DNA of 64,000 nt from JBBSEX01 sp038239345 (GTDB lineage: Bacteria; Acidobacteriota; Terriglobia; Bryobacterales; Bryobacteraceae). The translations under genes were made by a program, and so were the position numbers. The notes below the pieces were generated by a model. That model was given only the letters and a program-made list of their open reading frames with translations, had not been told where the DNA came from and ran no database searches. The stretch lies in contig JBBSEX010000011.1 in assembly GCA_038239345.1 (NCBI GenBank), positions 62,001-126,000 on the forward strand. The letters are read 5' to 3'. Positions 52,428 through 62,300 of the stretch are shown here, in pieces. Each line of letters starts with the position of its first letter. Position 1 is the first letter of the stretch.

Positions 52428-54088
52428 TGCGCGCCCCCGAGAACGAAGGGACGCGATAACAGCGGTGGACGATCTTCGGATTTCGGCTTTTTCTGGATTT
52501 CAATTTCCGATACCAGAATGGCCGGAGAGACCGCCGAGACTGGCACACTACCCGATTCGGCCCCACAAATTCCATTGAATACTTCCGGCTTATCGGAGGT
52601 GGCGAGAATCTTGGAGAAGCTCGCCAGCGGCGTCCCCACGATGTCGGCGCCACGGACAAGTTCATCGGGGCGGCCGTCGGCGTAGACGCGATAGACGATG
52701 AGCGGAATCACGGTAAAGGCTTGTAATCCGCGGCGTCCGGTAAGGGTGAAGCCGCCGGTCACCTGGCTGAAGTAGAGTCCATAAGGCTTATTTTGGCGGG
52801 TGATTTCAGCCTTCAACATGTCGCGCAGTTTTTCATTGGAGACAGCCTTCTTCGATTCCACCAGCAAGTTCGATTGGCGGGCAACTACTTCGAGCCCCGG
52901 TTGGCGACGTCCGTGACCGTTGGAATGGGGAAAGTCCTTGATGGGAGAGCGGGACATGAGGAACGTCTCGAGAATTCCATCCTTAACCACGGTCACAGGG
53001 CGCGCCTTGACGCCCTCATCGTCGTAAAGGTAAGTCCCGTTCAGATCGATGCCGCCGACCTCTTTGCGAGTGGGGTCGAAGATCACGGAGAGGAAATTGG
53101 GAAGCACGGGGCCGTTGACGCTCTTGCTAAAGGTCTGCCCTTCGCTCTCGTCCTTTTGCCGGTGACCTTCGACGCGATGACCGAATATTTCATGAAAGAA
53201 AACGCCAGAGGCGCGGCCGGAGAGGATGGCCGGGCCAAAAAAGGGTTCGACCTCCGGAGCCGCCAGCAACGCCGTTAAGTTCTTGGCCACCTGCTCCACG
53301 GCGGCGGCGATGACGGCGTCCTTCGGCAGATGGGCCGGGTCGTCGGACTCGAAGGTATCGGTGGCGGCGAGATTCATGCCGTCGGAAGCCTTGGCCTGGG
53401 CGACGATCAGCACGCGCGCGAATAAACGCCCATGCTCCAGCCGGGTGCCTTCCGTGGTGACCATGTATTTGGTTTCGCGAAGGAGCGCCACGGTGACATT
53501 GGAGCTGAGGATCAAGGGGTACTTATCGAATCCGGCGGAAAATTTGCGGACTTTCGCGGCCCATTCGTCAAGCGAATATTTCAGCTTTGGCGGCGCCTGG
53601 GCGAAGACCACGGGTTCTTCCTGCGAGAAATCGCCGGAGGTGTCCGAGGCCGCGATCTTCATCTGTTGATCGGTCTGGATCTTAATCAAGCGCTGGGCGG
53701 CGGCGCGATAAGCACGGTCGGTTTCGGCCCAGACCCGGCGCTTGATGGAATTTATGTTGTCATCGAGCGGCATGGCCGTTGCCGACGAAAACTGCGTCCG
53801 CTCCCCGGTCACTCGGTGATAATTATCCAGCTTCGGGCTGCCTACGCGAACCGTTACATCAAGGACCCGGTTCTTGCCCTGATTCTGCGCCACCAGCGCC
53901 CCGAGGGTAGCCGAGACCACCGCGTTTTCCTGCTCCGTGATGGAATAGCCGATGTAATAGGGAGGCGGATCGGCCTTCTGTTTCAGGATGGTGAAGTTGC
54001 GCCCTAACTCATCGGAGAGGATCGCAGGCAAAGTGTCGGCGGCGTGAATCGCGCCAAGGGGTAATAAAACCAGCAATAAACGGAGCAA
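52424..54088 (-). CDS. Secreted TldD-like metalloprotease
   Basis: A 554-residue exported TldD/PmbA-family protein (signal MLRLLLVLLPLGAIHAA). The zinc-binding motif HEIFGHRVEGHRQ lies near residue 301, and the usual downstream landmarks follow: GIDLNGTYLYDDEGVKARPV, LMSRSPIKDFPHSNGHGRRQ, and YRVYADGRPDELVRGADIVG. Most TldD proteins are cytosolic and process peptides such as antibiotics; a signal peptide means this one acts outside the inner membrane. It is coupled to a TldE-like gene lacking the metal motif, which suggests a heterodimeric periplasmic protease. The substrate is unknown. Confidence 0.87.
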   Translation of the reverse strand: MLRLLLVLLPLGAIHAADTLPAILSDELGRNFTILKQKADPPPYYIGYSITEQENAVVSATLGALVAQNQGKNRVLDVTVRVGSPKLDNYHRVTGERTQFSSATAMPLDDNINSIKRRVWAETDRAYRAAAQRLIKIQTDQQMKIAASDTSGDFSQEEPVVFAQAPPKLKYSLDEWAAKVRKFSAGFDKYPLILSSNVTVALLRETKYMVTTEGTRLEHGRLFARVLIVAQAKASDGMNLAATDTFESDDPAHLPKDAVIAAAVEQVAKNLTALLAAPEVEPFFGPAILSGRASGVFFHEIFGHRVEGHRQKDESEGQTFSKSVNGPVLPNFLSVIFDPTRKEVGGIDLNGTYLYDDEGVKARPVTVVKDGILETFLMSRSPIKDFPHSNGHGRRQPGLEVVARQSNLLVESKKAVSNEKLRDMLKAEITRQNKPYGLYFSQVTGGFTLTGRRGLQAFTVIPLIVYRVYADGRPDELVRGADIVGTPLASFSKILATSDKPEVFNGICGAESGSVPVSAVSPAILVSEIEIQKKPKSEDRPPLLSRPFVLGGAQ

Positions 54089-54096
54089 TCTTCAGG

Positions 54097-54116
54097 ATAC
54101 CGCTTTGATACGGTAT
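54097..54116. promoter_or_regulatory. Inverted repeat between the divergent tldD-like and NDH-2 genes
   Basis: ATACCG (54097-54102) and CGGTAT (54111-54116) are exact inverted arms eight bases apart in the only divergent promoter gap here. It could be an operator; the support is positional. Confidence 0.25.
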
Positions 54117-54163
54117 TGGTGCGACGCTAAAAACCCGTAAACGCATCCAATGTGCCAGAGACT

Positions 54164-55489
54164 ATGGCCGACAAACATCGCGTGGTGATTTTAGGAGGTG
54201 GCTTCGGCGGGTTATACGCCGCTCAGGCTTTGCGGAAGGCTCCGGTAGAAGTCACGCTGGTGGACCGCCGTAACTTCCATTTATTTCAACCACTGCTGTA
54301 CCAGGTGGCGACGGGGTCATTGTCCCCGGGGGAGATCGCGGCGCCGTTACGGGGTGTGCTGAGCGGCCAGAAAAACACTCGCGTGCTGCTGGGCGACGTC
54401 GTGGATATCGATCCAGAAAAGAAGCTGCTGATCCTGCGCAACGGCGGCCATGTCGAGTACGACACGCTGATTGTGGCGACGGGATCGCAGAGTTACTACT
54501 TTGGGAACGATCAATGGCGGGAGTGGGCGCCCAGCCTGAAATCAGTGGAAGAAGCGACGGCGATCCGCCATAAGATCCTGTATGCATTTGAGGCGGCCGA
54601 GCAGGTGAGCGATCCGCAGCAGCGAAAGGCGTGGTTAACATTCGTGATCGTGGGCGCCGGACCGACTGGGGTCGAGCTGGCGGGCGCATTAGGTGAAATC
54701 GCTCAAAAGACCTTGAAGCACGATTTTAGATCGATAAAAACCGACGAAGCACAGATTCTGATTCTAGACGGCTCGTCCCGGGTACTACCAACTTATCCGG
54801 AAGATCTCTCCCGAAAAGCGGAACAGCAGTTGCTGAAGCTTGGCGTACGCGTTAGAAGCGGAATTCGCGTGACGAACATCGACGGCGATAGGGTGACATT
54901 CAAGACAGCGAAAGGCGAAGAAAAACTGGCGGCGAAGACGGTTCTTTGGGCGGGCGGGGTGACGGTATCGGATTTTGGGAGGAAACTCGCCGAACGATTG
55001 CATGCCCAGACCGACAAAGGCGGGCGGATCACGGTACAACCCGATCTGACTGTCGGGCAGTTTCCGGATATCTATATTGTGGGCGACCTGGCGCTGTCGC
55101 TGGGTAAGGACGGCAAGCCCGTTCCAGGCGTCGCGCAGGTGGCGATGCAAGGTGGAGCTTACGCGGCCAAAGCGATCGTGAAGCGGCTGGCCGGTGACAA
55201 CGATCTTCCACCGTTTAAATATTTCGATAAGGGCGATCTGGCTGTGATTGGGCGCGCGGCTGCAGTAGCCAATATTTTCGGATGGCACGTTTCCGGTTTA
55301 TTCGCGTGGCTGATCTGGCTGTTTATCCACCTGATGTACATCGTGGAATTTCAGAGCCGGGTGATCGTGTTCGTGCAGTGGGGGCTTGAGTATCTGACCT
55401 TCAGCAGAGGCGCCCGCCTGATTACCGGATTAGCTGTGAAGAACTCAATCACCGGTACCGAAACTATGAAAAACGAGATGGAAGCCTAA
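54164..55489 (+). CDS. ndh: Type II NADH dehydrogenase (NDH-2-like)
   Basis: A 441-residue FAD enzyme that oxidises NADH and reduces quinone at the membrane without pumping protons. The FAD site is VVILGGGFGGLYAAQALRKA at the N-terminus, the NAD site VIVGAGPTGVELAGALGE near residue 165, the second FAD contact YIVGDLALSLGKDGKPVPGV, then VAQVAMQGGAYAAKAI. The C-terminal part (HVSGLFAWLIWLFIHLMYIV) is the amphipathic and hydrophobic membrane anchor of NDH-2. ATG 54164 is preferred to GTG 54152, giving MADKHRVVIL. It could supply quinol to the electron chain that feeds the cytochromes seen here; that link is inference. Confidence 0.9.
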   Translation: MADKHRVVILGGGFGGLYAAQALRKAPVEVTLVDRRNFHLFQPLLYQVATGSLSPGEIAAPLRGVLSGQKNTRVLLGDVVDIDPEKKLLILRNGGHVEYDTLIVATGSQSYYFGNDQWREWAPSLKSVEEATAIRHKILYAFEAAEQVSDPQQRKAWLTFVIVGAGPTGVELAGALGEIAQKTLKHDFRSIKTDEAQILILDGSSRVLPTYPEDLSRKAEQQLLKLGVRVRSGIRVTNIDGDRVTFKTAKGEEKLAAKTVLWAGGVTVSDFGRKLAERLHAQTDKGGRITVQPDLTVGQFPDIYIVGDLALSLGKDGKPVPGVAQVAMQGGAYAAKAIVKRLAGDNDLPPFKYFDKGDLAVIGRAAAVANIFGWHVSGLFAWLIWLFIHLMYIVEFQSRVIVFVQWGLEYLTFSRGARLITGLAVKNSITGTETMKNEMEA

Positions 55490-55494
55490 GCGCC

Positions 55495-56307
55495 TCAGGC
55501 CGTCATCAAGAGCGCCGGCTCTTCAATGGCTGCCACTGCGGGAATTGCGGCGGCTAAGGTATTGATGGCCAGGCCATAGCGTCCGTGCACGCCGGTCTTC
55601 TCGAAGATATGTTTGAGATGAATCTTGACGGTACCCGGGCGAATTCCCAATTCGTGAGCGATTTCGCGATTTTTGTAGCCTTGTTCGACTAGCGCCAATA
55701 CTTGCTGTTCCCGTGCGGTCAGGTCGGTCCGAGGGCTCCGCTCGGGGCGAAAGCCGCCTCGAAATACGCAGTCTTCCATCCACGTTCCGCCGGTTGATAC
55801 CGTGCGCAAGCAGGCGGTGATCATCTGTAAAGTAGTGGTCTTACGCACCAATCCTCGAGCGCCAGCTTGCAGAAAACGCAGGGCTTCGGCCTCAGTGACA
55901 GGTACTCCCCAGATCGCAATCTGAGTATTCGGACTTACCTGGCGAAATCTCGGCATCCATTCCAGGACAATCTGCAGGCCGAACGATTTATCCAACAGCA
56001 ATACGTCGGGCGCCTCGGTGCGCAGTAGTTCGTAGGCATCCACAAGAGAGGCCGTGGCGTCCAGGAATCGCAAATCGGCGCAGGAACTGAGAAGTATTCG
56101 CAAACCTTCGGCGGTGACTGGCTGTGTATCGCACACAACGACCGTTTTCTGGGCCTTTGCCGTGAGAGTTCGAACTTCAAGAGAGGGCCCGCCGCCTAGC
56201 GCCAGGGAGAGGTTAGCAAGCCCTCTGGCCGAAGAATCGGCGGAGGAGGATGCATCGCTGCTTAGCTCGTCTGTGATTAGCATAATTTTCTTATCGTGCA
56301 AAAGCAT
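55495..56307 (-). CDS. NarL/LuxR-type response regulator, second copy
   Basis: A 270-residue paralogue of the regulator at 26284-26964 with a ~55-residue Ser/Ala-rich N-terminal extension. The receiver has VVVCDTQPVTAEGLRILLSS, phospho-acceptor DVLLLDKSFG and GARGLVRKTTT; the second acidic residue of the DD pair is Thr. The LuxR HTH is LTAREQQVLALVEQGYKNRE, then IAHELGIRPGTVKIHLKHIF. It is divergent from the CpaE-like ATPase gene with an 92-base gap, an arrangement like that of the tad locus. ATG 56307 was chosen; ATG 56283 is an alternative. Confidence 0.85.
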   Translation of the reverse strand: MLLHDKKIMLITDELSSDASSSADSSARGLANLSLALGGGPSLEVRTLTAKAQKTVVVCDTQPVTAEGLRILLSSCADLRFLDATASLVDAYELLRTEAPDVLLLDKSFGLQIVLEWMPRFRQVSPNTQIAIWGVPVTEAEALRFLQAGARGLVRKTTTLQMITACLRTVSTGGTWMEDCVFRGGFRPERSPRTDLTAREQQVLALVEQGYKNREIAHELGIRPGTVKIHLKHIFEKTGVHGRYGLAINTLAAAIPAVAAIEEPALLMTA

Positions 56308-56399
56308 CAAAGTGTTAGTTAGAAAATTGAGTAAAGACTCTCATGTTATTATCGGGAAGCGTCGTATAACACCCCGTCCCTATGCAGGCAAGGTTCTAA

Positions 56400-57617
56400 G
56401 TGCAGCAGTTACCCGAGCCGGATTTTCCTAGATTTGGCGATCAAACCGAGGCGCTGATCATTTGCCCTAACCCGGCCATGCTCAATGAGTTGTCGCCGCT
56501 GTTGAAGACCTATCTACCGCAGGTGGCGCTGCGTGACTTGCGCTATTACCCCGATGCATCGCAGGTGCGGACCATGGCTACCACTGCCCGCTTGTGCTTC
56601 CTTGACACGGTGTCCGACCGGGAAGCGGCGGTAACCGTAATGGGGGAGTTACTGGCGAGCAATCCGAACCTGGCGGTGATCAATTTATTGTCGGGGAACG
56701 ACCCCGATTTCATCCTGCGCGGGTTGCGCCTGGGAGCTTCCGATTTTCTCCTGCGTCCGTTCACCGGAGAACATATCGAAGCGGCACTGGCGAAAGTCTC
56801 GCGAACGCAACATGTCGATGGAGCGGAGCGCAAAGAGGGTGGCAAGATCATTTGCGTCATGCCGGCCAAAGGCGCGTGCGGCGCCAGCACGATCGCCAGC
56901 AATCTGGCTTATCAGTGGAAGCGCCTGGGCGCGAAGCGAATTCTGCTCAGTGACATGGATCCTTTGACGGGCATCTTGTCGTTTCTGCTGAAAATCAAAC
57001 CTAACGGCTACAGCTTTATCGACGTACTTCATAACGCCCAGAAGCTGGACATCGACCTGTGGAAGGGAATGATCACGACTCGCCAAGGAGTGGATGTTCT
57101 GCTTGCGCCGGAAACGCTGGTGGAAGGCATGAACGATCTGCGAGATCCGGGGCCGATCGTCGAATTTGCGCGCAACAACTACGACGCCGTGATCCTGGAC
57201 GCGAGCGGCGCCTATGGGGACTGGAACCTGAACCAGGCGCGGTTGGCCGACGAAATCGTGCTGGTTACGACGAACGAACTCCCCGCCCTGCAAGCCGCGC
57301 AGCGATCGCTGACTTATCTGGATGACAATCGCATTGGGCGCTGGAAGATTCGCCTGGTGGTGAACCGCTATCATCGCGACGTCGGGCTAAGCCCGGAGGT
57401 CATTGGACAGGCTTTGCATACTGAAGTGTTCCATATGATTCCGACCGACTATGAGGCCGTGCAAAAAGGTCTGATGGATGGCCGCCCGATTCCCGCAACG
57501 ACGCCGTTTGGGAAGAATCTGACTGCCTTGGCGGATAAGCTTTCGGGCAAGGAAAAGAATAGCGCGAAGCCGAAGAGCGGTGGCTTTTCGGGCTTGTTAT
57601 CGATGTTTAAGAGTTAA
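56400..57617 (+). CDS. CpaE/TadZ-like ATPase outside the tad locus
   Basis: A 405-residue paralogue of CpaE (20193-21371). N-terminal receiver-like domain: ALIICPNPAMLNELSPLLKT, DPDFILRGLRLGASDFLLRP. C-terminal MinD-type ATPase: deviant Walker A IICVMPAKGACGASTIASNL, DMDPLTGILSFLLKIKPNGY, ASGAYGDWNLNQARLADEIV. The Lys of the P-loop is replaced as in its paralogue. The GTG start has AAGG eleven bases before. No other tad gene adjoins it, only the NarL-type regulator. It could be a regulatory or localisation module that acts on the tad machine in trans. Confidence 0.85.
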   Translation: MQQLPEPDFPRFGDQTEALIICPNPAMLNELSPLLKTYLPQVALRDLRYYPDASQVRTMATTARLCFLDTVSDREAAVTVMGELLASNPNLAVINLLSGNDPDFILRGLRLGASDFLLRPFTGEHIEAALAKVSRTQHVDGAERKEGGKIICVMPAKGACGASTIASNLAYQWKRLGAKRILLSDMDPLTGILSFLLKIKPNGYSFIDVLHNAQKLDIDLWKGMITTRQGVDVLLAPETLVEGMNDLRDPGPIVEFARNNYDAVILDASGAYGDWNLNQARLADEIVLVTTNELPALQAAQRSLTYLDDNRIGRWKIRLVVNRYHRDVGLSPEVIGQALHTEVFHMIPTDYEAVQKGLMDGRPIPATTPFGKNLTALADKLSGKEKNSAKPKSGGFSGLLSMFKS

Positions 57618-57702
57618 AGAGGGTGGCGGGCGGTAGGTGGTGGGGCTGTCGCCGTGCCGATTCCCGCACTGATCCGCCGCATTGGGATTAGAGCCCAATG
57701 AG

Positions 57703-57900
57703 TTGGACACGGTCCAAGAAATCGAAGACGCCATCGGTTCACTGACGCCCCAGGAGTTGGAAGAACTGTATGTTTGGTTCGACCAACACAACTACCCGCT
57801 CGATACCCCCATTCCATCCGATCTTGCGGCGGGCCATCTCGACAACGCCATCGAGCGAGCTTTGAGCGGGGGGAAAAACAATCGTCTTCAGCCGCTTTAG
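57703..57900 (+). CDS. Antitoxin-like small protein (decayed TA locus)
   Basis: A ~65-residue frame: DTVQEIEDAIGSLTPQELEE, LYVWFDQHNYPLDTPIPSDL, AGHLDNAIERALSGGKN. The IEDAI..L...EL.EL..WF motif and the DLAAG.LD..I..AL tail are typical of type II antitoxins paired with ParE/RelE-like toxins. Start TTG 57703 is chosen to begin at the conserved region; TTG 57682 is possible. The toxin frame begins right after its stop and is broken. Confidence 0.65.
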   Translation: MDTVQEIEDAIGSLTPQELEELYVWFDQHNYPLDTPIPSDLAAGHLDNAIERALSGGKNNRLQPL

Positions 57901-58245
57901 GGACGGATTGAGCATCGCACCAGTCCAGACTTTTAGCAGGAATACGAGGCGCTCCCGGACCGTATCCGCGAGCGGGCCGACAAACAGTTTTTACTTCTGA
58001 AAGCCAACCCGCAACATCCTTCGGTGCACTTTAAGAAGATCGGGGAACGCGACTGGCGGGAAATCTGGTCAGCCCGGATTACGTTGAACTATCGCTCCCT
58101 GGCCATTGAAGGCGATGATGGCTTCCGGCCAACTACCGCGGTATTCAATCGCGACCGCGCGGAGTATCTTCTTGGGCTTTACGAAAAGCTTGTTGCGCCT
58201 CTAGTTGCCGCAACGTTCCAGCCGACCGCCGACCACGGAAACTAA
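57901..58245 (+). pseudogene. ParE/RelE-like toxin, disrupted by a nonsense codon and a frameshift
   Basis: The frame begins RIEHRTSPDF then TAG at 57934-57936, then QEYEALPDRIRERADKQFLL and LKANPQHPSVHFKKIGERDW, REIWSARITLNYRSLAIEGD. This is the RelE-family layout in which the residue at the TAG is normally Trp (TGG), so one base change created the stop. After EGDDG the conserved WFWIGTHDEY is replaced by a shifted frame (FRPTTAVFNRDRAEY). The toxin is thus inactive, which explains why its antitoxin is not under constraint either. Confidence 0.7.
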
Positions 58246-58289
58246 CGTAGTTGCGAAACCGAGGGCGTCGGGGCTATGCTACTTTCACC

Positions 58290-59315
58290 TTAGAATCCAC
58301 TCCGCGGGCGATAGCCAGGGCGGGCCAGCACGCGATATTTCTTCCCTATGTCGGCCGTGATATCCACTTTCAGTTTGCGAAAGCCTTCGTTCGGATTCGG
58401 TTGCGGGTAGTAAGTCACCGTATAGGAATTTCCTAGATCTTCGCGGATGGATTCGAACGCCTCCACTTGCTTCTGCCAGGTTTTGGCGAAGAAGCTTTTG
58501 CCGCCGGTACGAGTGGAGATCCGTTTGAAGATGCCGCTCGAAATCGGATCTTTGTTGACGTCGTTGGTGGAGATAACGTAGATCGGGATGCCTTCATCCT
58601 CGGCCACCGCGCGGACATCGTCGGGCGCCACCATGCTGGCATTATCGGGACCGTTTGAGAAAACGATTACCACCTTGCGTCCGGGAACCTTCGCCGCGTC
58701 GCGCAAGCTAAGCAGCAAGGCGTTGTACAGTGCCGAATCGTCACCAGCCACCGCGGTGCGCAGCCCCACAATCGCCTGATTGCGATCCTTACTCAAGGCC
58801 GCGGCGCGGGAAAGATTGCGGCTATAGCTATAGACGGCGATGGAATCGGCGCGATCCAGCCCGCGGATGAAATCGGCGATCGCGTCGGAGGCATACACAA
58901 ACCCCTTGTACATATAATTGCTGGTATCGAAGAGAACGAAGACGTTTGTTCCGACGAAGGCATCGGAGCGGCCATCCACTGGCGTTCCCGCTTTGCCATC
59001 GCCTTCGGCCATTATCAAAGGCTGCAACGATCCATCGGCATTCACCAGCAGCGGGGGCCGATTTCCTTCACCGAACGTCGACAACTTCTGGGTGATTCCA
59101 TCTTCGGTAACCACGAAATCCTTGGGCTTAAGCCCGTTGATGTAATGGCCCTTGCTGTCGGTGACCGTAAAACTCAACACCACCATGTCGACCTTCACGC
59201 GGAAGACGGGCCGTTGGCCATCCTGCGCCCAAAGGGAGGTAAATGGAAGTACCGTCAGCGAAACCGATATTGCCGCCGCTGCCACGGTAAGTCCAAGTTT
59301 ATTCACAAAAAGCAC
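58290..59315 (-). CDS. Secreted VWFA-domain protein, acidobacterial type
   Basis: A 341-residue exported protein (signal ends near residue 31, TSLWAQ). It matches the acidobacterial VWFA pattern (TIGR03436): VDMVVLSFTVTDSKGHYING, LKPKDFVVTEDGITQKLSTF, then the VWA core TNVFVLFDTSNYMYKGFVYA, SIAVYSYSRNL, VVIVFSNGPDNASMVAPDDV and IYVISTND. The MIDAS motif reads DTSNY, one residue short of the usual DxSxS, so metal-dependent binding may be changed. Role: likely periplasmic or surface binding of proteins; the partner is unknown. It ends within 50 bases of the toxin remnant and begins just after the 1123-residue gene on the same strand. Confidence 0.85.
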   Translation of the reverse strand: MLFVNKLGLTVAAAAISVSLTVLPFTSLWAQDGQRPVFRVKVDMVVLSFTVTDSKGHYINGLKPKDFVVTEDGITQKLSTFGEGNRPPLLVNADGSLQPLIMAEGDGKAGTPVDGRSDAFVGTNVFVLFDTSNYMYKGFVYASDAIADFIRGLDRADSIAVYSYSRNLSRAAALSKDRNQAIVGLRTAVAGDDSALYNALLLSLRDAAKVPGRKVVIVFSNGPDNASMVAPDDVRAVAEDEGIPIYVISTNDVNKDPISSGIFKRISTRTGGKSFFAKTWQKQVEAFESIREDLGNSYTVTYYPQPNPNEGFRKLKVDITADIGKKYRVLARPGYRPRSGF

Positions 59316-59342
59316 GCAACCTCCTCGATTTTCTTAACCGTC

Positions 59343-62300
59343 TTATTTCAGTTCCGCGGTGGTGGTCATTTGCTTGCGGGCCTTTTGACGAACGTCCTCG
59401 CCCACGGTGCGCAGAGATCGCAGCAAGGCCGGCCAGTCCTCAAGGTGGGTGGCGAAGATGCGCTCGACGGTTTGCTGGGTCCATTGGGGAATAACGACGT
59501 TCAACTGCGACGGTGGCAAATATACTTCATCGGCCAGAGCGGCGTAGAACAGGAGGTTCGATTCCCAACTTTCGGCGAGGATACGGCTGGAGTAACCCAT
59601 CAGGGTCGGGAACGTACGCAAATTAAGCAAATCCGGCTGATAAGAGTTAGAGAGTGTCGGCTTGGGAGTGCCAAACGCGCGTCCGATGACCCGATAATTA
59701 ATCTGGTCGGGCGACTCAGCGGCCAGGCGGCGGATGTCGGCGGCAAGCGGTCCGCTACTGGACTTCGGATCGGCGGTGGCCGTGGCGGCCAGCAGAAACA
59801 GTTCCGAGGGAATTACCTGATCCAGGGCTTCCCGGGTGCGTGCTTCCATCAATAAGCGGTCGATTTTATAAACCCGCGCTGGAGGGGCATATTGCGCCAG
59901 GATCTGCGTCACTTGCGCTCGGACGGCGGCATCGAGACTGGCTTCGGCAAGCAGATTTTCGCCGTAGCTCATGTGCATGCCCACCCAATGCATCTGCGCC
60001 GCGCTGACTTCCCACCAGCGGGGGACGGTAGCGCTAAGAATCATTTGCGGAACAAGGTCACCCCATATCAAGGCTTGTTCGCGGGATGGAATAAAGAAGT
60101 TCTGTTCAGCTTCGGCCAAAGCGTACGGCAACGCGCAGAGCGACCCACTCAAGCGGCCCCCGGCGCTGGAAGGCCATCCGCTACCGAACACTTCCGTGTT
60201 CTTCCAGCTTTGCGTGGAGGCACCCTGAATTCCGATGAAGTCATGGCTGCGCACGAACAATGGGTTCGTTTGTAGAATCTGGGCGGCGGGCGGCGCGTAA
60301 TGGACATAGCTGAAGCCCACCAGCGTATCGCGCAGAAATGGCGCGAGCTGGCCGCGGAGATCGCGCAGCTTTTCGGGATCGGATCCGGCTTTCTCAATCG
60401 ACGAACGGAGGTTGATTTTGCGCTGGATCTCGATGTGCTTTTCCGTCCAGTAGCCGAAAGCCATCGAATTTTTTTCCGTTGTACTCATAGAGGAGCGGGG
60501 CAGTTGAATCTCGCCGATTCGCGAAGCCAGCTTCACGACTAATGCGTTATTCAATTTTTCGCCCCGAGCCACACTTTCCAGATTGTCGGCCAGCGCAAAT
60601 AAAGTATCGAGAGAAACGAGACGCTGCGATTCGAACACGCGAATCATCTGCTGCACTACTTCGGTGCGGGTTTCCGATTCGGTGGACGATCCGCTTAGAA
60701 GGTCGTAAATTTGATCCTGGGGCAATCCATCGCGGGAGTGAGCGGCGGCCAGCAGGAGTTTGATACTGGCGCGGCTGCCATCGAACAAATCGCGTTGGTT
60801 GTGAATCTTGGTGGCGAAGGGATCGATGATCTTAGCGAACGTCGCGTCGGCATCGGACGCCGCGATCGCTCCCCGCCGGCAAGCGATCTGCCAAAGGGAG
60901 ATCAAGGCCTGCAGAGAGCCGATGGTATCGGCGCGAAGATTTCCATCGTGGATCTGATCGGCCGTCTTGGCCGTGTCCAGGTATTGAACGATGCTTCGGT
61001 CAGAGATGGTTGGCACCTCGCTGAAGAGGGAATATTGAGCCCCATAAATTCTGAAATCCCGCGCCATGCGGTCGACGGTGGCTAACTCCAGAGGCTTCGG
61101 CCGATTGCGGTTGACGTCGCTGATGGCCAGGAAGATCTTTAAAGGCTCATTCTCTACGACCTTGCGGCATAACCCGAACAAAGCCTCCAGAACATCGTCG
61201 GGCTCCTTCCAATTAGCGGCGGACTTGGTCAGCTTACCGTCATACTTGCCATGCGGATGATTCTGGAACAGGCCCTTCCAAACCTCCACGCCGCCCGGGA
61301 TGTGGGCCCGGCCATCAGAGTCGATCCGAAGGCGCGTCGTCAGCAGCATCAATTCCGTATTCGAGCGAAACACCGGCCGCGCCGGACCGGGACTGGTTAC
61401 TTTGCCACGCATCGCCGCATAGAAACGCTTCATGCGCTCGGGCTCGGTGAGATATGTCAGTTCGGCCCCGCGACATCTTGCCAAAGAGTCGAAATAACTC
61501 GCTAACCAACCATCGTCGCGGGCTACCAACTTCTCAAAAAAGAGGGCACCCTTTTCGGGTGAAGCTCCAGCCAGATCGGCCCAGGCTTTCTCGGAGCGCG
61601 GGCCGCCAGGGGTGACTGCTCGGCCATCGCGAATTTGAAACATGCCGCCGAAGAAATCGATGACATGTGAAAACGCCTTGATCTTGGTCGCCGACATCGA
61701 TTTGCGAAGTTCGTCGGCCGTCGGCGGGTCCAGTTTCGATAAGCCGAGATAGAGGCGGCAGATGGAAGGGTCGCCTAGAAACGAATCGATGAACTCACCG
61801 CTCTGCTTATCTTTGGCCGACAGCCAATAATCGGACCCATACAGAATAGGCGCTCGCGTGGGATGGTAGTCGTAGATGAATGGGCGGTTCGCCCGCAGCG
61901 ACGCCTCCAGGTCGGAGAGTGGGAATCCCGAATCGATGGTCAGAAACGCGCGCGTGGAGTTCACGGTTTCAAGAACGACATCGCTGCCGCAGGCACCACG
62001 CATGCGATAGCCGATCACGCGGAGAAGTTCACCGGTTTGGGTGGAATCGCAGGTCTCGATGCGAATCATCTTGTCGGCTCCGGCGAGCTTTTCGAGTTCC
62101 CGAGCCTGCGAGAGATAGCGGATTATCAGCTTCAGATATTCAGTTTGCTCCAGCCCTTCGACACTGCCGCCGGCCTGGTATCCATTGGTGACGACGTTTC
62201 GGGCAAGCGCCGTTAACAGATCGTCCTCATTCATGTCCGGTGAGAGCGCCGCCATGCGCGAGAAGGAGCGCATCGGGCCGGGAATCTCGATGGTTGCGCG

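Noticed and set aside
53432..54007. Plus-strand ORF of 191 codons opposite the TldD-like gene.
   Set aside because: Shadow of the TldD-like frame, which carries the zinc motif and a signal peptide.
56685..57374. Minus-strand ORF of 229 codons opposite the CpaE-like ATPase.
   Set aside because: Antisense to a clear MinD-type ATPase frame, and it lacks any motif.
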